Shown: positions 55,550-63,346 of the stretch, piece after piece
How positions within the stretch are numbered: position 1 is the stretch's first letter
Layout: every line of letters begins with the position of its first letter
Assembly: GCA_041633555.1 (NCBI GenBank)
Contig: JBFKFZ010000006.1
Coordinates: 1 to 64,000, forward strand
Length of the DNA stretch: 64,000 nucleotides
Direction: 5' to 3'
DNA from: JAHEAO01 sp041633555
GTDB taxonomy: Bacteria > Pseudomonadota > Alphaproteobacteria > Rhodobacterales > Rhodobacteraceae
The notes under the pieces: model-generated
What the model saw: the letters and a program-made list of their open reading frames with translations, nothing else
Databases searched by the model: none
Told to the model about the DNA's origin: nothing
Position numbers and translations under genes: made by a program

Positions 55550-56773
55550 TCAGGCCGACATGTCAGCACGATTAAGCGCACAATGCGACCAAAGTTGGTC
55601 AAGAGCGCGCACAAGCTTGTCAATCTCACCAGGGCCATGCACTGGCGAAGGAGTGAAGCGCAGCCTCTCGGTGCCGCGTGGAACGGTGGGGAAGTTAATC
55701 GGCTGCGCATAGATGCCGAATTCGACGAGCAGCATGTCCGACAGCATCTTGCAGTGAACCGGGTCACCGACATGGACCGGCACGATATGGCTGCCATGGT
55801 CGATGATCGGCAGGCCCAGCCCCTTCAGCCGCAGCTTGAGAATGCCGGCCTGGGTCTGATGCCGATTGCGCAGTTCCTGATCGCCCTTGAGATGCCGGAC
55901 CGAAGCCGCAGCACCCGCGGCCACTGCCGGCGGCAGCGACGTGGTAAAGATGAAGCCCGGCGCATAGGAGCGGATCGCATCGCACATTTTCGCGGTGCCC
56001 GCGATGTAGCCGCCCATCACGCCGTAGGCCTTGGCCAGCGTGCCATTGATGATGTCGATGCGATGCATCAGGCCCTCCCGCTCGGCAACACCGCCGCCGC
56101 GGGGGCCGTACATGCCAACTGCGTGCACCTCGTCGATATAGGTCATTGCGCCGAATTCGTCAGCCAGATCGCAGATCGCCTCGATCGGCCCGAAATCGCC
56201 ATCCATCGAGTAGATGGACTCGAAGGCGATGAGCTTCGGCGCGGCAGGATCGTCTGTCTCAAGCAATTCACGCAAATGCGCCACGTCAGTGTGCCGGTAG
56301 ATGCGCTTGGCGCCGCCATTGCGGCGCACGCCCTCGATCATCGAGGCGTGGTTCAGCGCGTCGGAATATATGATCAGCCCGGGAAAGAGCTTTGGAAGGG
56401 TCGAAAGCGTCGCATCATTGGCGATATAGGCGCTGGTGAACAACAGCGCCGCCTCCTTGCGGTGCAGGTCGGCCAGTTCGGCCTCGAGCCGTTTGTGATA
56501 GACAGTCGTGCCAGAGATGTTGCGCGTTCCGCCCGACCCGGCGCCGGTGGCGTCTATCGCCTCGTGCATTGCGGCCAGAACCACCGGATGCTGACCCATG
56601 CCCAAATAGTCATTGCCGCACCATACCGTAACCGGCTGCTCCTGCCCGTCGGGGCGGCGCCACATCGCATGTGGGAAGTCGCCCTTCCGGCGTTCGATAT
56701 CTATGAAAGTCCGGTACCGGCCTTCATCATGCAAACGCTGTAGTGCTGCTTCGAGTTGAGCATCATAGTTCAA
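55550..56773 (-). CDS. hemA: 5-Aminolevulinate synthase
   Basis: Condenses glycine and succinyl-CoA to 5-aminolevulinate, the C4 route to tetrapyrroles. The start is taken as TTG 56773: GGGGGAAG six bases upstream, MNYDAQLEAALQRLHDEGRYR as N-terminus, 407 residues, and PLP lysine at residue 248 (NGTLAKAYGVMGG), the position known from Rhodobacter ALAS. The family frame extends upstream to 56932 but without homology. GTGAGSGGTRNISGTT (glycine-rich), ESIYSMDGDFGP and YIDEVHAVGMYGPRG are visible. The leader carries an inverted repeat. Confidence 0.95.
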   Translation of the reverse strand: MNYDAQLEAALQRLHDEGRYRTFIDIERRKGDFPHAMWRRPDGQEQPVTVWCGNDYLGMGQHPVVLAAMHEAIDATGAGSGGTRNISGTTVYHKRLEAELADLHRKEAALLFTSAYIANDATLSTLPKLFPGLIIYSDALNHASMIEGVRRNGGAKRIYRHTDVAHLRELLETDDPAAPKLIAFESIYSMDGDFGPIEAICDLADEFGAMTYIDEVHAVGMYGPRGGGVAEREGLMHRIDIINGTLAKAYGVMGGYIAGTAKMCDAIRSYAPGFIFTTSLPPAVAAGAAASVRHLKGDQELRNRHQTQAGILKLRLKGLGLPIIDHGSHIVPVHVGDPVHCKMLSDMLLVEFGIYAQPINFPTVPRGTERLRFTPSPVHGPGEIDKLVRALDQLWSHCALNRADMSA

Positions 56774-56796
56774 TAGTCTTCCCCCAACCGGTTCAA

Positions 56797-56833
56797 TCTT
56801 CGGGATCAAATGCATTACTTCAATCCCCGAAGA
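56797..56833. promoter_or_regulatory. Inverted repeat in the hemA leader, possible operator or hairpin
   Basis: TCTTCGGG (56797-56804) and CCCGAAGA (56826-56833) are perfect 8-bp complements separated by 21 bases. On the minus strand the upstream arm abuts a TATTCT that could be a -10 element, 18 bases after TGGAAA. A protein that binds the dyad would sit over the hemA promoter. The promoter itself is weak in consensus. Confidence 0.4.
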
Positions 56834-56994
56834 ATAGCACGATTTGACCCTGTTTTTCCACACGCATTCAAGAAACGTTACATTTCGGCGCGCAAGACCC
56901 TTTTTTCGCACGAGCATCGGTGATTTCCGCACGGCTGGACCTTTGCCCTTGCCCTGATACTGTCTTTTTCAGCCGATTTGAAGGAGCTTGCGCC

Positions 56995-58371
56995 ATGTCC
57001 AGATTGGACCCCGTCCTGACCCGCATCGACCATGATCTGAATCAAGCCACCGACCGGCTGTTCGATTTTCTGCGCGTGCCGTCAATCTCGACCGATCCGG
57101 CCTACAAGGTCCAGTGCCAGCAGGCCGCCGATTGGCTGGTGGCCGATCTGCAAAGCCTCGGTGCCGAGGCAGGTGCGCGCCCGACGCCGGGTCATCCGAT
57201 GGTGGTTGGGCATGTCGGCGAGGGCGGCCCGCAACTGGTCTTTTACGGCCACTACGACGTGCAACCGGTTGATCCGATAGACCTTTGGAGTCGGGACCCG
57301 TTCGATCCGGCCATCGAGGACGGCGATAACGGCAAGGTGATCCGTGGACGGGGCACGGCTGACGACAAGGGCCAGCTGATGACCTTCATCGAGGCCTGCC
57401 GCGCATGGAAGGCGGTGCATGGTTCCCTGCCTTGCCGCATCACCTTTTTCTTCGAGGGCGAAGAGGAATCCGGGTCGCCCTCGCTGGTGCCGTTCATGGA
57501 GGAGAACCGGGATGAACTGGTCGGCGATATCGCGTTGCTTTGCGACAGCGGCATGTTCGACGCGGATACGCCGGCCATCACCACGATGCTGCGCGGTCTT
57601 CTTGGCGAAGAGCTGACGATCACCGGCCCCGACAGGGACCTGCATTCGGGACGGTATGGCGGAGCCGCGATCAATCCGATCCGGGTTCTGGCGCGGATCA
57701 TCGCCGGTCTGCATGATGACAGCGGCAGCATCACCCTGCCCGACTTCTATGACGGAGTACCTGAGATCGAGCCGGACGTTCTGGCGCAGTGGCAGGGGCT
57801 CGGCTTCGACGACAAGGGGTTTCTGGCCGAGGTCGGGCTTGCTCAGCCGGCCGGTGAGACGGGCCGCTCGGTGCTCGAATTGCTCTGGGCGCGGCCAACC
57901 TGCGAGGTCAATGGCGTTTGGGGCGGTTATCAGGGCGACGGGTTCAAGACCGTGCTGCCCTCGACCGCGAGCGCCAAGATCAGTTTCCGGCTGGTCGGCG
58001 CGCAGGACCCTCTGAAGATCCGCAAGGTCTTCCGGGATTATGTGCAAAACCAGTTACCGCCGGATTGCTCGGTAGCCTTCAAGGAACACGGCGCAGCGAT
58101 GGCCACCCGAATGTCGATCTTGGACCCGGCTTTTGAGAAGGCCCGCGAGGCGCTCTCGGCGGAATGGCCGAACGAGGCCGCCTTCGTCGGATCCGGCGGC
58201 TCGATCCCGATCGCCGGCTACTTCAAGGATATTCTGGACATGGATGCGATGCTGATCGGGTTCAGTAACAATGACGACCAGATCCATTCGCCGAACGAGA
58301 AATACGACCTGCGCTCGTTTCAAAAGGGCATCCGCAGCTGGGCGCGGGTCTTGGCGGCACTGACCGCATAG
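56995..58371 (+). CDS. M20-type dipeptidase (DapE/ArgE-like metallopeptidase)
   Basis: The 458-residue dinuclear zinc peptidase shows VFYGHYDVQPVDPIDLW (metal His and Asp), RGTADDKGQLM, FFFEGEEESGSPSL (catalytic Glu pair), SGRYGGAAINPI (dimerisation domain region), and SNNDDQIHSPNEKYDL with the last His. It matches the M20 dipeptidase group that cleaves small dipeptides. ATG 56995 has GAAGGAGC upstream. Cytoplasmic. Confidence 0.92.
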   Translation: MSRLDPVLTRIDHDLNQATDRLFDFLRVPSISTDPAYKVQCQQAADWLVADLQSLGAEAGARPTPGHPMVVGHVGEGGPQLVFYGHYDVQPVDPIDLWSRDPFDPAIEDGDNGKVIRGRGTADDKGQLMTFIEACRAWKAVHGSLPCRITFFFEGEEESGSPSLVPFMEENRDELVGDIALLCDSGMFDADTPAITTMLRGLLGEELTITGPDRDLHSGRYGGAAINPIRVLARIIAGLHDDSGSITLPDFYDGVPEIEPDVLAQWQGLGFDDKGFLAEVGLAQPAGETGRSVLELLWARPTCEVNGVWGGYQGDGFKTVLPSTASAKISFRLVGAQDPLKIRKVFRDYVQNQLPPDCSVAFKEHGAAMATRMSILDPAFEKAREALSAEWPNEAAFVGSGGSIPIAGYFKDILDMDAMLIGFSNNDDQIHSPNEKYDLRSFQKGIRSWARVLAALTA

Positions 58372-58387
58372 GGATCAAGTGGGAAAG

Positions 58388-58464
58388 TGGCGCGGTTGAC
58401 GGGGCTCGAACCCGCGACCCCCGGCGTGACAGGCCGGTACTCTAACCAACTGAGCTACAACCGC
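58388..58464 (-). tRNA. tRNA-Asp (anticodon GTC), copy 1
   Basis: Minus-strand cloverleaf of 77 bases from 58464: acceptor GCGGTTG/CAACCGC, D-arm AGCTCAGTTGGTTAGAGT, anticodon arm CCGGCCTGTCACGCCGG with GTC, T-arm GCGGGTTCGAGCCCCGT, and encoded CCA (TGG at 58388-58390). Same strand as copy 2 and 34 bases downstream of it, so probably one transcript. Confidence 0.95.
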
Positions 58465-58498
58465 GCATGGCTCCGGCAGCTTACGGACGGGGCAGCGG

Positions 58499-58575
58499 TG
58501 GCGCGGTTGACGGGGCTCGAACCCGCGACCCCCGGCGTGACAGGCCGGTACTCTAACCAACTGAGCTACAACCGC
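58499..58575 (-). tRNA. tRNA-Asp (anticodon GTC), copy 2
   Basis: Identical base for base to the copy at 58388-58464, including the encoded CCA. It is the promoter-proximal gene of the pair. Identical tandem copies can arise from unequal crossover or be kept equal by gene conversion. Confidence 0.95.
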
Positions 58576-58612
58576 TCACTGCCCGCCCGGGCGACGCCCG
58601 AACGTGAGGGGC

Positions 58613-58641
58613 CTTCTATGACGGACCCCCTGCCCCGTCAA
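58613..58641 (-). promoter_or_regulatory. Stable-RNA-type promoter for the tRNA-Asp pair
   Basis: On the minus strand TTGACG (58641-58636) and TAGAAG (58618-58613) have a 17-base spacer and a GC-rich discriminator (GGCCCC) just downstream, as in stringently controlled tRNA promoters. The first tRNA-Asp begins 38 bases after the -10 element. Confidence 0.5.
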
Positions 58642-58742
58642 GCGCCAATGGCAGCCAAAAGCCGGATTGGTGCGACTGTTGAGATGCGTGTCGAGTGACG
58701 CGGTTTGACAGCATTCTTGACCGATGGCGTCAGGCCCAGTGA

Positions 58743-58766
58743 CCTCTGCTTTTTGGTCAGCAGAGG
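58743..58766. other. Hairpin between the tRNA-Asp promoter and the next gene
   Basis: CCTCTGCT (58743-58750) and AGCAGAGG (58759-58766) form an 8-bp perfect stem with an 8-base loop. It lies 49 bases downstream of the stop of the minus-strand gene at 58815 but has no T-run on either strand. It may reduce read-through; its role is not clear. Confidence 0.35.
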
Positions 58767-58814
58767 CTCCTGCAGTGAATTGCGACACCAACCGACGCCC
58801 CGTCACAAACCTCG

Positions 58815-59105
58815 TCAGGCGTCCGCCACGACCTCGCCCTTCATCTCCCCCGTCATGCGCGCCAGATCCTCTTTGTGGATCGACTTTCGAACCTCTTCGA
58901 TCTTTGCTTCGGCCGCGTCACGGGTGGCCTTGTCGGGCCATTCGCTGATTGCCGCGCTCGTCCGGTCGCTTGTGCGGATCACGGTCACGCGGCTGGCCCC
59001 CAGTTTCTTTAGCGCTGGCAGGCGTTTGGCTTTGATCGCGTCGAGAGAGGTGTTGTAGTCACTTCCATCTGCGATTTCCCAGGTGGTGATTGTAAGGTAG
59101 CGCAT
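58815..59105 (-). CDS. Small protein with possible dimeric alpha-beta-barrel fold
   Basis: The 96-residue protein starts at ATG 59105 after GGAGGAAATG (ATG 59108 is a weaker choice). It reads MRYLTITTWEIADGSDYNTS, then LPALKKLGASRVTVIRTSD and SAAISEWPDKATRDAAEAKI. This strand-helix-strand-strand-strand order with a conserved Trp-Pro resembles antibiotic-biosynthesis-monooxygenase-like folds. No family name is certain; it could be an unrelated small enzyme. Confidence 0.55.
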   Translation of the reverse strand: MRYLTITTWEIADGSDYNTSLDAIKAKRLPALKKLGASRVTVIRTSDRTSAAISEWPDKATRDAAEAKIEEVRKSIHKEDLARMTGEMKGEVVADA

Positions 59106-59483
59106 CATTTCCTCCGTTGGTTATCGATCCAATCTACCACAAAGCGATACACAGAGCTTTATCGCAGTCACATGCGCGGCACCGCTCGTTGAAGAACGCT
59201 TTGGCGGATGACGCCTGAGGAATTGCTCTGCCCGTCGATGGAAAGCGCAGGGAGCTTTGCCATCGCCGAAACTCCAGAATTGTCGATGGAAATAGGCCAG
59301 TCCATTGCCCCGTCGGGCCTGCAAAGAGGCACGTTCCGGCTCGACGGATTGCCCCGCAGCGGGTAGTATGGTCGCATGGCGCCTTCGATAGCCCGCGTGC
59401 TCTGGCGCGCAACCCTCGGGTGAGTATCCTGCAGTCGCGCAGTCGCGTCGAATTGCGCCGGTCCGCAGCAAGGAGATATCGCC
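59106..59483. other. Intergenic stretch before the TAXI gene, no gene supported
   Basis: These 378 bases show only short opposing frames without ribosome-binding sites, apart from the AAGGAGATATCGCC that serves the TAXI gene at 59484. No RNA gene, transposon end or repeat was recognised. Confidence 0.45.
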
Positions 59484-60578
59484 ATGCCAACTCTGCTACG
59501 CATTCTTTTCGCAGCCGCCATATCAGCACCGCTGGCGCTTGGCGCCCTACCCCGCACCGCCATGGCGGAAGAGATCGTCGTCGGCACCGGGTCGACATCA
59601 GGCGTCTACTTCCAGGTTGGCCGCGTCCTGTGCCGGCTTCTAACCCAGGTTGATCCGGTTGAGGGACTGAGTTGCATCGCGGAACCGACGGCAGGGTCAA
59701 TCCACAACCTGCAGGCCCTGCGGGCCGGCGAGCTTCAGCTGGGCGTCGTGCAATCGGACTGGCAGTTTCACGCCGTAAACGGCTCGGGCCCGTTCGCCGA
59801 GGTCGGACCTGACGATAGCCTGCGGGCGCTCTTCTCGGTTCACGGAGAGCCGTTCACGCTCGTCGTGCGCGACGAGTCCGGCATCGAAGAACTGGCGCAA
59901 CTGCACGGCCGGCGCGTCAACATCGGCAATCCGGGTTCGGGCCAAAGGGGGACTATGGAGGCGGTGATGACGGCGATGGGCTGGACGCTGGACGATTTCG
60001 CCCTGGCCTCTCAACTCAGCGCGTCTGAGCAGTCGCTGGCGCTCTGCCACGACCGGGTCGAGGCCTTCGTCTATTCGGTCGGTCACCCCAATGCCTCGAT
60101 TGCCCAGGCGACGGGCCTCTGCGATGCACGCATCGCCCCGGTATCGGGACCGGAGATCGAGGCTCTCGTGGAGGCACAGCCCTACTACGTCAACACCGAG
60201 ATCCCAGGCGGCATTTACAACGCCAACCCGGAACCCGTCCCGACCTTCGGAGTAACCGCAACGGTGGTCACGACCGATGCAATGTCCGAGGAAACGGCAT
60301 ATCAGATCGTGTCGGGACTGTTCAGGAATCTAGACATCTTCCGAACCGCCCATCCGGCCTTCGGCCCGCTGGACCCGGCAGCGATGGCGCGCGCCGGGTT
60401 GTCGGCGCCGCTGCATGCGGGCGCCGAACGTTTCTACAAGCAGATGGGCCTGCTCGACGGTGCACCCGCAGCGGCTGATGCCGAACCCGCAGCCGATACT
60501 GAGCCGACAGAAGGCGCTGAGCCTGCGGCGGAACCGGACGCCGGAGCCGAGGCGAAAGAGGAGCCCGCGGCGGATTAG
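59484..60578 (+). CDS. TAXI family TRAP transporter substrate-binding protein
   Basis: The 364-residue exported protein has a signal peptide cleaved near AMA-EE (residue 28), then EIVVGTGSTSGVYFQVGRVLCRLL, LQLGVVQSDWQFHAVNG, GRRVNIGNPGSGQRGTMEAVM and VEAFVYSVGHPNASI, the TAXI pattern of periplasmic binding proteins of TRAP transporters. The final 40 residues are an Ala/Glu/Asp-rich acidic tail that is not part of the family. No membrane subunit (DctQ/M) is nearby, so it is an orphan here. AAGGAG ribosome-binding site. Confidence 0.85.
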   Translation: MPTLLRILFAAAISAPLALGALPRTAMAEEIVVGTGSTSGVYFQVGRVLCRLLTQVDPVEGLSCIAEPTAGSIHNLQALRAGELQLGVVQSDWQFHAVNGSGPFAEVGPDDSLRALFSVHGEPFTLVVRDESGIEELAQLHGRRVNIGNPGSGQRGTMEAVMTAMGWTLDDFALASQLSASEQSLALCHDRVEAFVYSVGHPNASIAQATGLCDARIAPVSGPEIEALVEAQPYYVNTEIPGGIYNANPEPVPTFGVTATVVTTDAMSEETAYQIVSGLFRNLDIFRTAHPAFGPLDPAAMARAGLSAPLHAGAERFYKQMGLLDGAPAAADAEPAADTEPTEGAEPAAEPDAGAEAKEEPAAD

Positions 60579-60802
60579 CCTTAACACCGATCGCGCGATT
60601 GCGCTGAAGTTTGAGAAGACAAACCCCGCTGCCGCTGACGTCAAGAGGGTGCTTCATCCCGCCAGCCGCCACGGTTTCGCGCTCGTCTTGAGAGCGCTAC
60701 AAGCAGCGTGGTCAATGGGGCGGCCCTACCTGAACACCCGAAATATGCTAAACTCTCAGCCTCATCACATTTATTGAGAATTCTCCGGGAGGCCATGTAG
60801 CG

Positions 60803-61258
60803 ATGGCGGGATGGGCTCAGCTATTCAGTCTTCTGAAGTCGGTTAAAGACGAGTCGACCGGCGCCCTCGACAAGTTCAACGCAGCGCAGCAATACCTTTT
60901 GAAGGCCGCCAAGGGGGACCCGGACCCCGATGACTTGCGTGATGCCATTGTCGGCAGCCCGCTCAAGAAAGAGATAAAGTCGCTCAAGAAGCTGCAGACC
61001 AAGCTGAACAAGATCGTCACGCCCAAGGTCAAGATGGATGAGGGACTGCCGAGATGGACCTTCCGCGAGGTTCTTCGGCTGATTGCAAAAGTGCCCGAAC
61101 TTGAAGAGGCGCAGGCCATTCACGATGAGTGCGAAAAGGCCATAGAGCTTCTTTTGAAGCGGCACGCCGAGATCATTACGCTTCTCTTGCAGATGGGTCG
61201 GGCGGAACCGCTGGCCAAGAAGGTGCAAGCGAATACCAAGACGCTGACCGCGTCATGA
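60803..61258 (+). CDS. Helical hypothetical protein 1 of two-gene unit
   Basis: The 151-residue protein (MAGWAQLFSLLKSVKDESTG..., SLKKLQTKLNKIVTPKVK, REVLRLIAKVPELEEAQAIH) is almost all alpha helix with Leu/Lys repeats suggesting a coiled-coil or bundle. No family is recognised. Ribosome-binding site GGGAGG is 10-15 bases upstream. Its stop overlaps the next start (ATGA). It lies in an A+T-rich segment compared with the core. It could be part of the adjacent immune-like locus or independent. Confidence 0.6.
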   Translation: MAGWAQLFSLLKSVKDESTGALDKFNAAQQYLLKAAKGDPDPDDLRDAIVGSPLKKEIKSLKKLQTKLNKIVTPKVKMDEGLPRWTFREVLRLIAKVPELEEAQAIHDECEKAIELLLKRHAEIITLLLQMGRAEPLAKKVQANTKTLTAS

Positions 61259-61488
61259 AGAAATTCCTGCGCGTACCTGTGGCCAGCGGCGTTGTCGGAC
61301 CGCTCTGGCTTGACCTTGAAATGTCAATCAATGCGGCAGTCGAAGGAATTTCCCGCAGCTACGGCCTGATCAAGCGAAATTACGCCAAACTCGACGACAA
61401 GATCCTGAAGGAGGCCAAGGAGTACCAGAAGCTTTCAAAGAGTATTCAAAAAGTGATCAAGAAACTTGAGAATGAGGTCTACAGATAG
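61255..61488 (+). CDS. Helical hypothetical protein 2 of two-gene unit
   Basis: The 77-residue protein (MKKFLRVPVASGVVGPLWLD, then EGISRSYGLIKRNYAKLDDK, EAKEYQKLSKSIQKVIKKLE) has a short hydrophobic start and a long charged helix. The ATG overlaps the upstream stop by 4 bases, so the two are translationally coupled. It resembles nothing I can name. The longer frame from 61129 overlaps the previous gene and is not chosen. Confidence 0.55.
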   Translation: MKKFLRVPVASGVVGPLWLDLEMSINAAVEGISRSYGLIKRNYAKLDDKILKEAKEYQKLSKSIQKVIKKLENEVYR

Positions 61489-61837
61489 CCCGGCGCAGCC
61501 CTCGACGACTGGAAAGCTTCATGCGGTCCAGCTGCCCATCTCGTGCCGGTGGATCAAGTAGCGGCGCTCGACGCGCCACTGAAACCTTTGGCGCTGGAGC
61601 CTGACGTCAAACATGAAGTCTCGGGATTGGTCTCGACGTTTTCCGTTGGTTTCGGATGCTGCGCTTACGAAGGCCCATGATTCAGCGCTGAGCGGTCATC
61701 TCAATCCTGTCAGGAGGCCTACCGGACCACGATACTCAGGATTCAGCCAGAAGTTGATCGAATAGGCCAATCGTTGTATGATTCCACCTTCAGATTGTGA
61801 TTTCGTCTTTTCTTATTTCTGCATTGGAGCCTGATCG
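61489..61837. other. Leader region of the TIR gene
   Basis: These 349 bases contain no supported gene. The right end holds a good sigma70-like promoter and a GGAG ribosome-binding site (61826-61829) for the TIR gene at 61838. The left half is ordinary in composition and shows only fragments of frames. Confidence 0.5.
61754..61782 (+). promoter_or_regulatory. Sigma70-like promoter of the TIR-nSTAND1 unit
   Basis: TTGATC (61754-61759) and TATGAT (61777-61782) are exactly 17 bases apart. The initiation site would be near 61789, leaving a 49-base leader before ATG 61838. This is the best consensus promoter noticed in the right third of the window and fits independent expression of the immune-like locus. 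Confidence 0.6.
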
Positions 61838-63346
61838 ATGGAAGAGGACGATTCCAGCCAAACGTCCGTTTTCGTGAGCTACGCCCACAAGGACATGCAG
61901 CAGCGCAGTGCGGTTTCGTCGTCTCGGCTGGGCGAGCTCTTGCAGGATCTGGCCTATGCTCTTGGCGCTGATCATTCCCGGGCGCGGATCCGTTTTCTCA
62001 AGGATCAGTCCGGTGTCCTGCGGATCAGCGACGATATCGACGAAAGGATCAGCGAGCATATCCGGATCGCGGATATCGGGCTGGTCTGCATGTCGGAAAG
62101 CTACTGCAATTCAGAGAGTTGCGAGAAGGAACTGCGCGAGCTGATGGCGCTCGACAAGCGCATCGTGCTGGTAGAACTCGACGACTTCTGGCTAACGGGC
62201 AAATCGCACCGGCTCGTAGCCTTGCGGGAAGACCTGACAAAACGCCTGACAAGCCGCTTCTGGACCGAACTGGACGGGCATGTGCAGCTGTTCGGCTACC
62301 CCTTGCCGTCAACGGCAAGCGAGGCATCGCGGCGTGATTTCACTACTGCCCTTCAGCGTCTTGCCGACGACATCAAGACCGTCGCCCGGGAAATGAGGGA
62401 AGCGCGGCGTGAGAAAACCGGCCCGGCTGCTTCGGCGGTGTCGGTACACGCACCGGCCTCACATGCTGACGTTGTCATCGCTGCGCCGACATCGGACACC
62501 CGCGGCGAAACGGACAGGCTGGAGCACGCCTATGCAGACGCGGGTTTCAGCGTGTTGCGGCTGGATCGCTTCGACGATGAAATGACGCCCGAGAATGTGG
62601 GATCGGCGTTGGCTGATGCACATGTCTTCGTGCAGATCCTTGGCGCGGTTGCTGGCCGCAGACTGCCGGGGTTTGACGACCGGCCGAGCAGCGTGGCTCA
62701 ATTCAATGTTGCGAAGCAGTGCGGCATCGAAACGGCGGTGTGGGTCGCGCGTGATTTCGATCCCGACGAAGGCGAGCCGGACTATGCCGCCTTTCTGCGA
62801 AGCATCGTGACCCATCGGACGAGCTTTGAGGATTTCGAGCGCTACAGCATCAAACTGATCGAGGAACATCTGAAACGCGCCCGCTCAGCGGAACGGGTAC
62901 AGGCGCGCACGGATACGTTCGGAGCGGACGCGCCGCTGGTCTCGATCGATGCCGACAAGGTGGATGCGAACCTGCGCGACCGGATCAAGACGGCGCTGGA
63001 CAAGCACGTCGATGTCACCTGTATCGACTATGACGCCGATCAGGAGGCGCTCTCTGAAGCGGTGCTCGACAATGACGCTATCGTGCTGGTCTACGGCGAT
63101 CAGGTTGCCGGGCAGAAGCGGGCCAATTCGCATTTCAAGTTCTTCCGGCGCTGGCGCAAGGCGATCTGGAACGAAGACAAGCAGCGCTTCGAGATCGCCG
63201 TAGGCGATGCTTCTCCGGTCGGCGGAACCCCTTGCCCGAGTGGCCCCAACATTCATGTCATCCGCATAGACGATGATATCGACCAACGCTCCATGTATTC
63301 ATTTCTGTCCGCTCTCGGTGTCGGGACGGCAGATGCAGTACAATGA
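61838..63346 (+). CDS. TIR-domain protein with additional TIR-like modules
   Basis: The 502-residue protein starts with a TIR domain (VFVSYAHKD at 11-19, IRIADIGLVCMSESYC at 75-90, ESCEKELREL at 93-102, with Glu98 in the position of the catalytic Glu of NAD-cleaving TIRs). A second alpha/beta unit near 210-330 (ADVVIAAPTSDTRGETDRLE, SSVAQFNVAKQCGIETAVWV) and a third near 365-500 (APLVSIDADKVDANLRDRI, LDNDAIVLVYGDQVAG) look TIR-like or related Rossmann modules. Such proteins are partners of nSTAND ATPases in bacterial conflict systems. Its stop overlaps the next start (ATGA). No signal peptide; cytoplasmic. Confidence 0.8.
   Translation: MEEDDSSQTSVFVSYAHKDMQQRSAVSSSRLGELLQDLAYALGADHSRARIRFLKDQSGVLRISDDIDERISEHIRIADIGLVCMSESYCNSESCEKELRELMALDKRIVLVELDDFWLTGKSHRLVALREDLTKRLTSRFWTELDGHVQLFGYPLPSTASEASRRDFTTALQRLADDIKTVAREMREARREKTGPAASAVSVHAPASHADVVIAAPTSDTRGETDRLEHAYADAGFSVLRLDRFDDEMTPENVGSALADAHVFVQILGAVAGRRLPGFDDRPSSVAQFNVAKQCGIETAVWVARDFDPDEGEPDYAAFLRSIVTHRTSFEDFERYSIKLIEEHLKRARSAERVQARTDTFGADAPLVSIDADKVDANLRDRIKTALDKHVDVTCIDYDADQEALSEAVLDNDAIVLVYGDQVAGQKRANSHFKFFRRWRKAIWNEDKQRFEIAVGDASPVGGTPCPSGPNIHVIRIDDDIDQRSMYSFLSALGVGTADAVQ

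Noticed and set aside
55583..56743. Long plus-strand frame opposite hemA
   Set aside because: It is antisense to a clear hemA gene and has no ribosome-binding site or similarity.
56774..56994. Fnr-type box in the hemA leader
   Set aside because: A TTGAT half-site is present, but the partner is AAGAT instead of ATCAA, so it does not meet the consensus.
58387..58698. Plus-strand frame with a duplicated LTGLEPATPGVTGRYSNQ segment
   Set aside because: It is the antisense of the two tRNA-Asp genes, so the repeat is due to RNA genes and not a protein.
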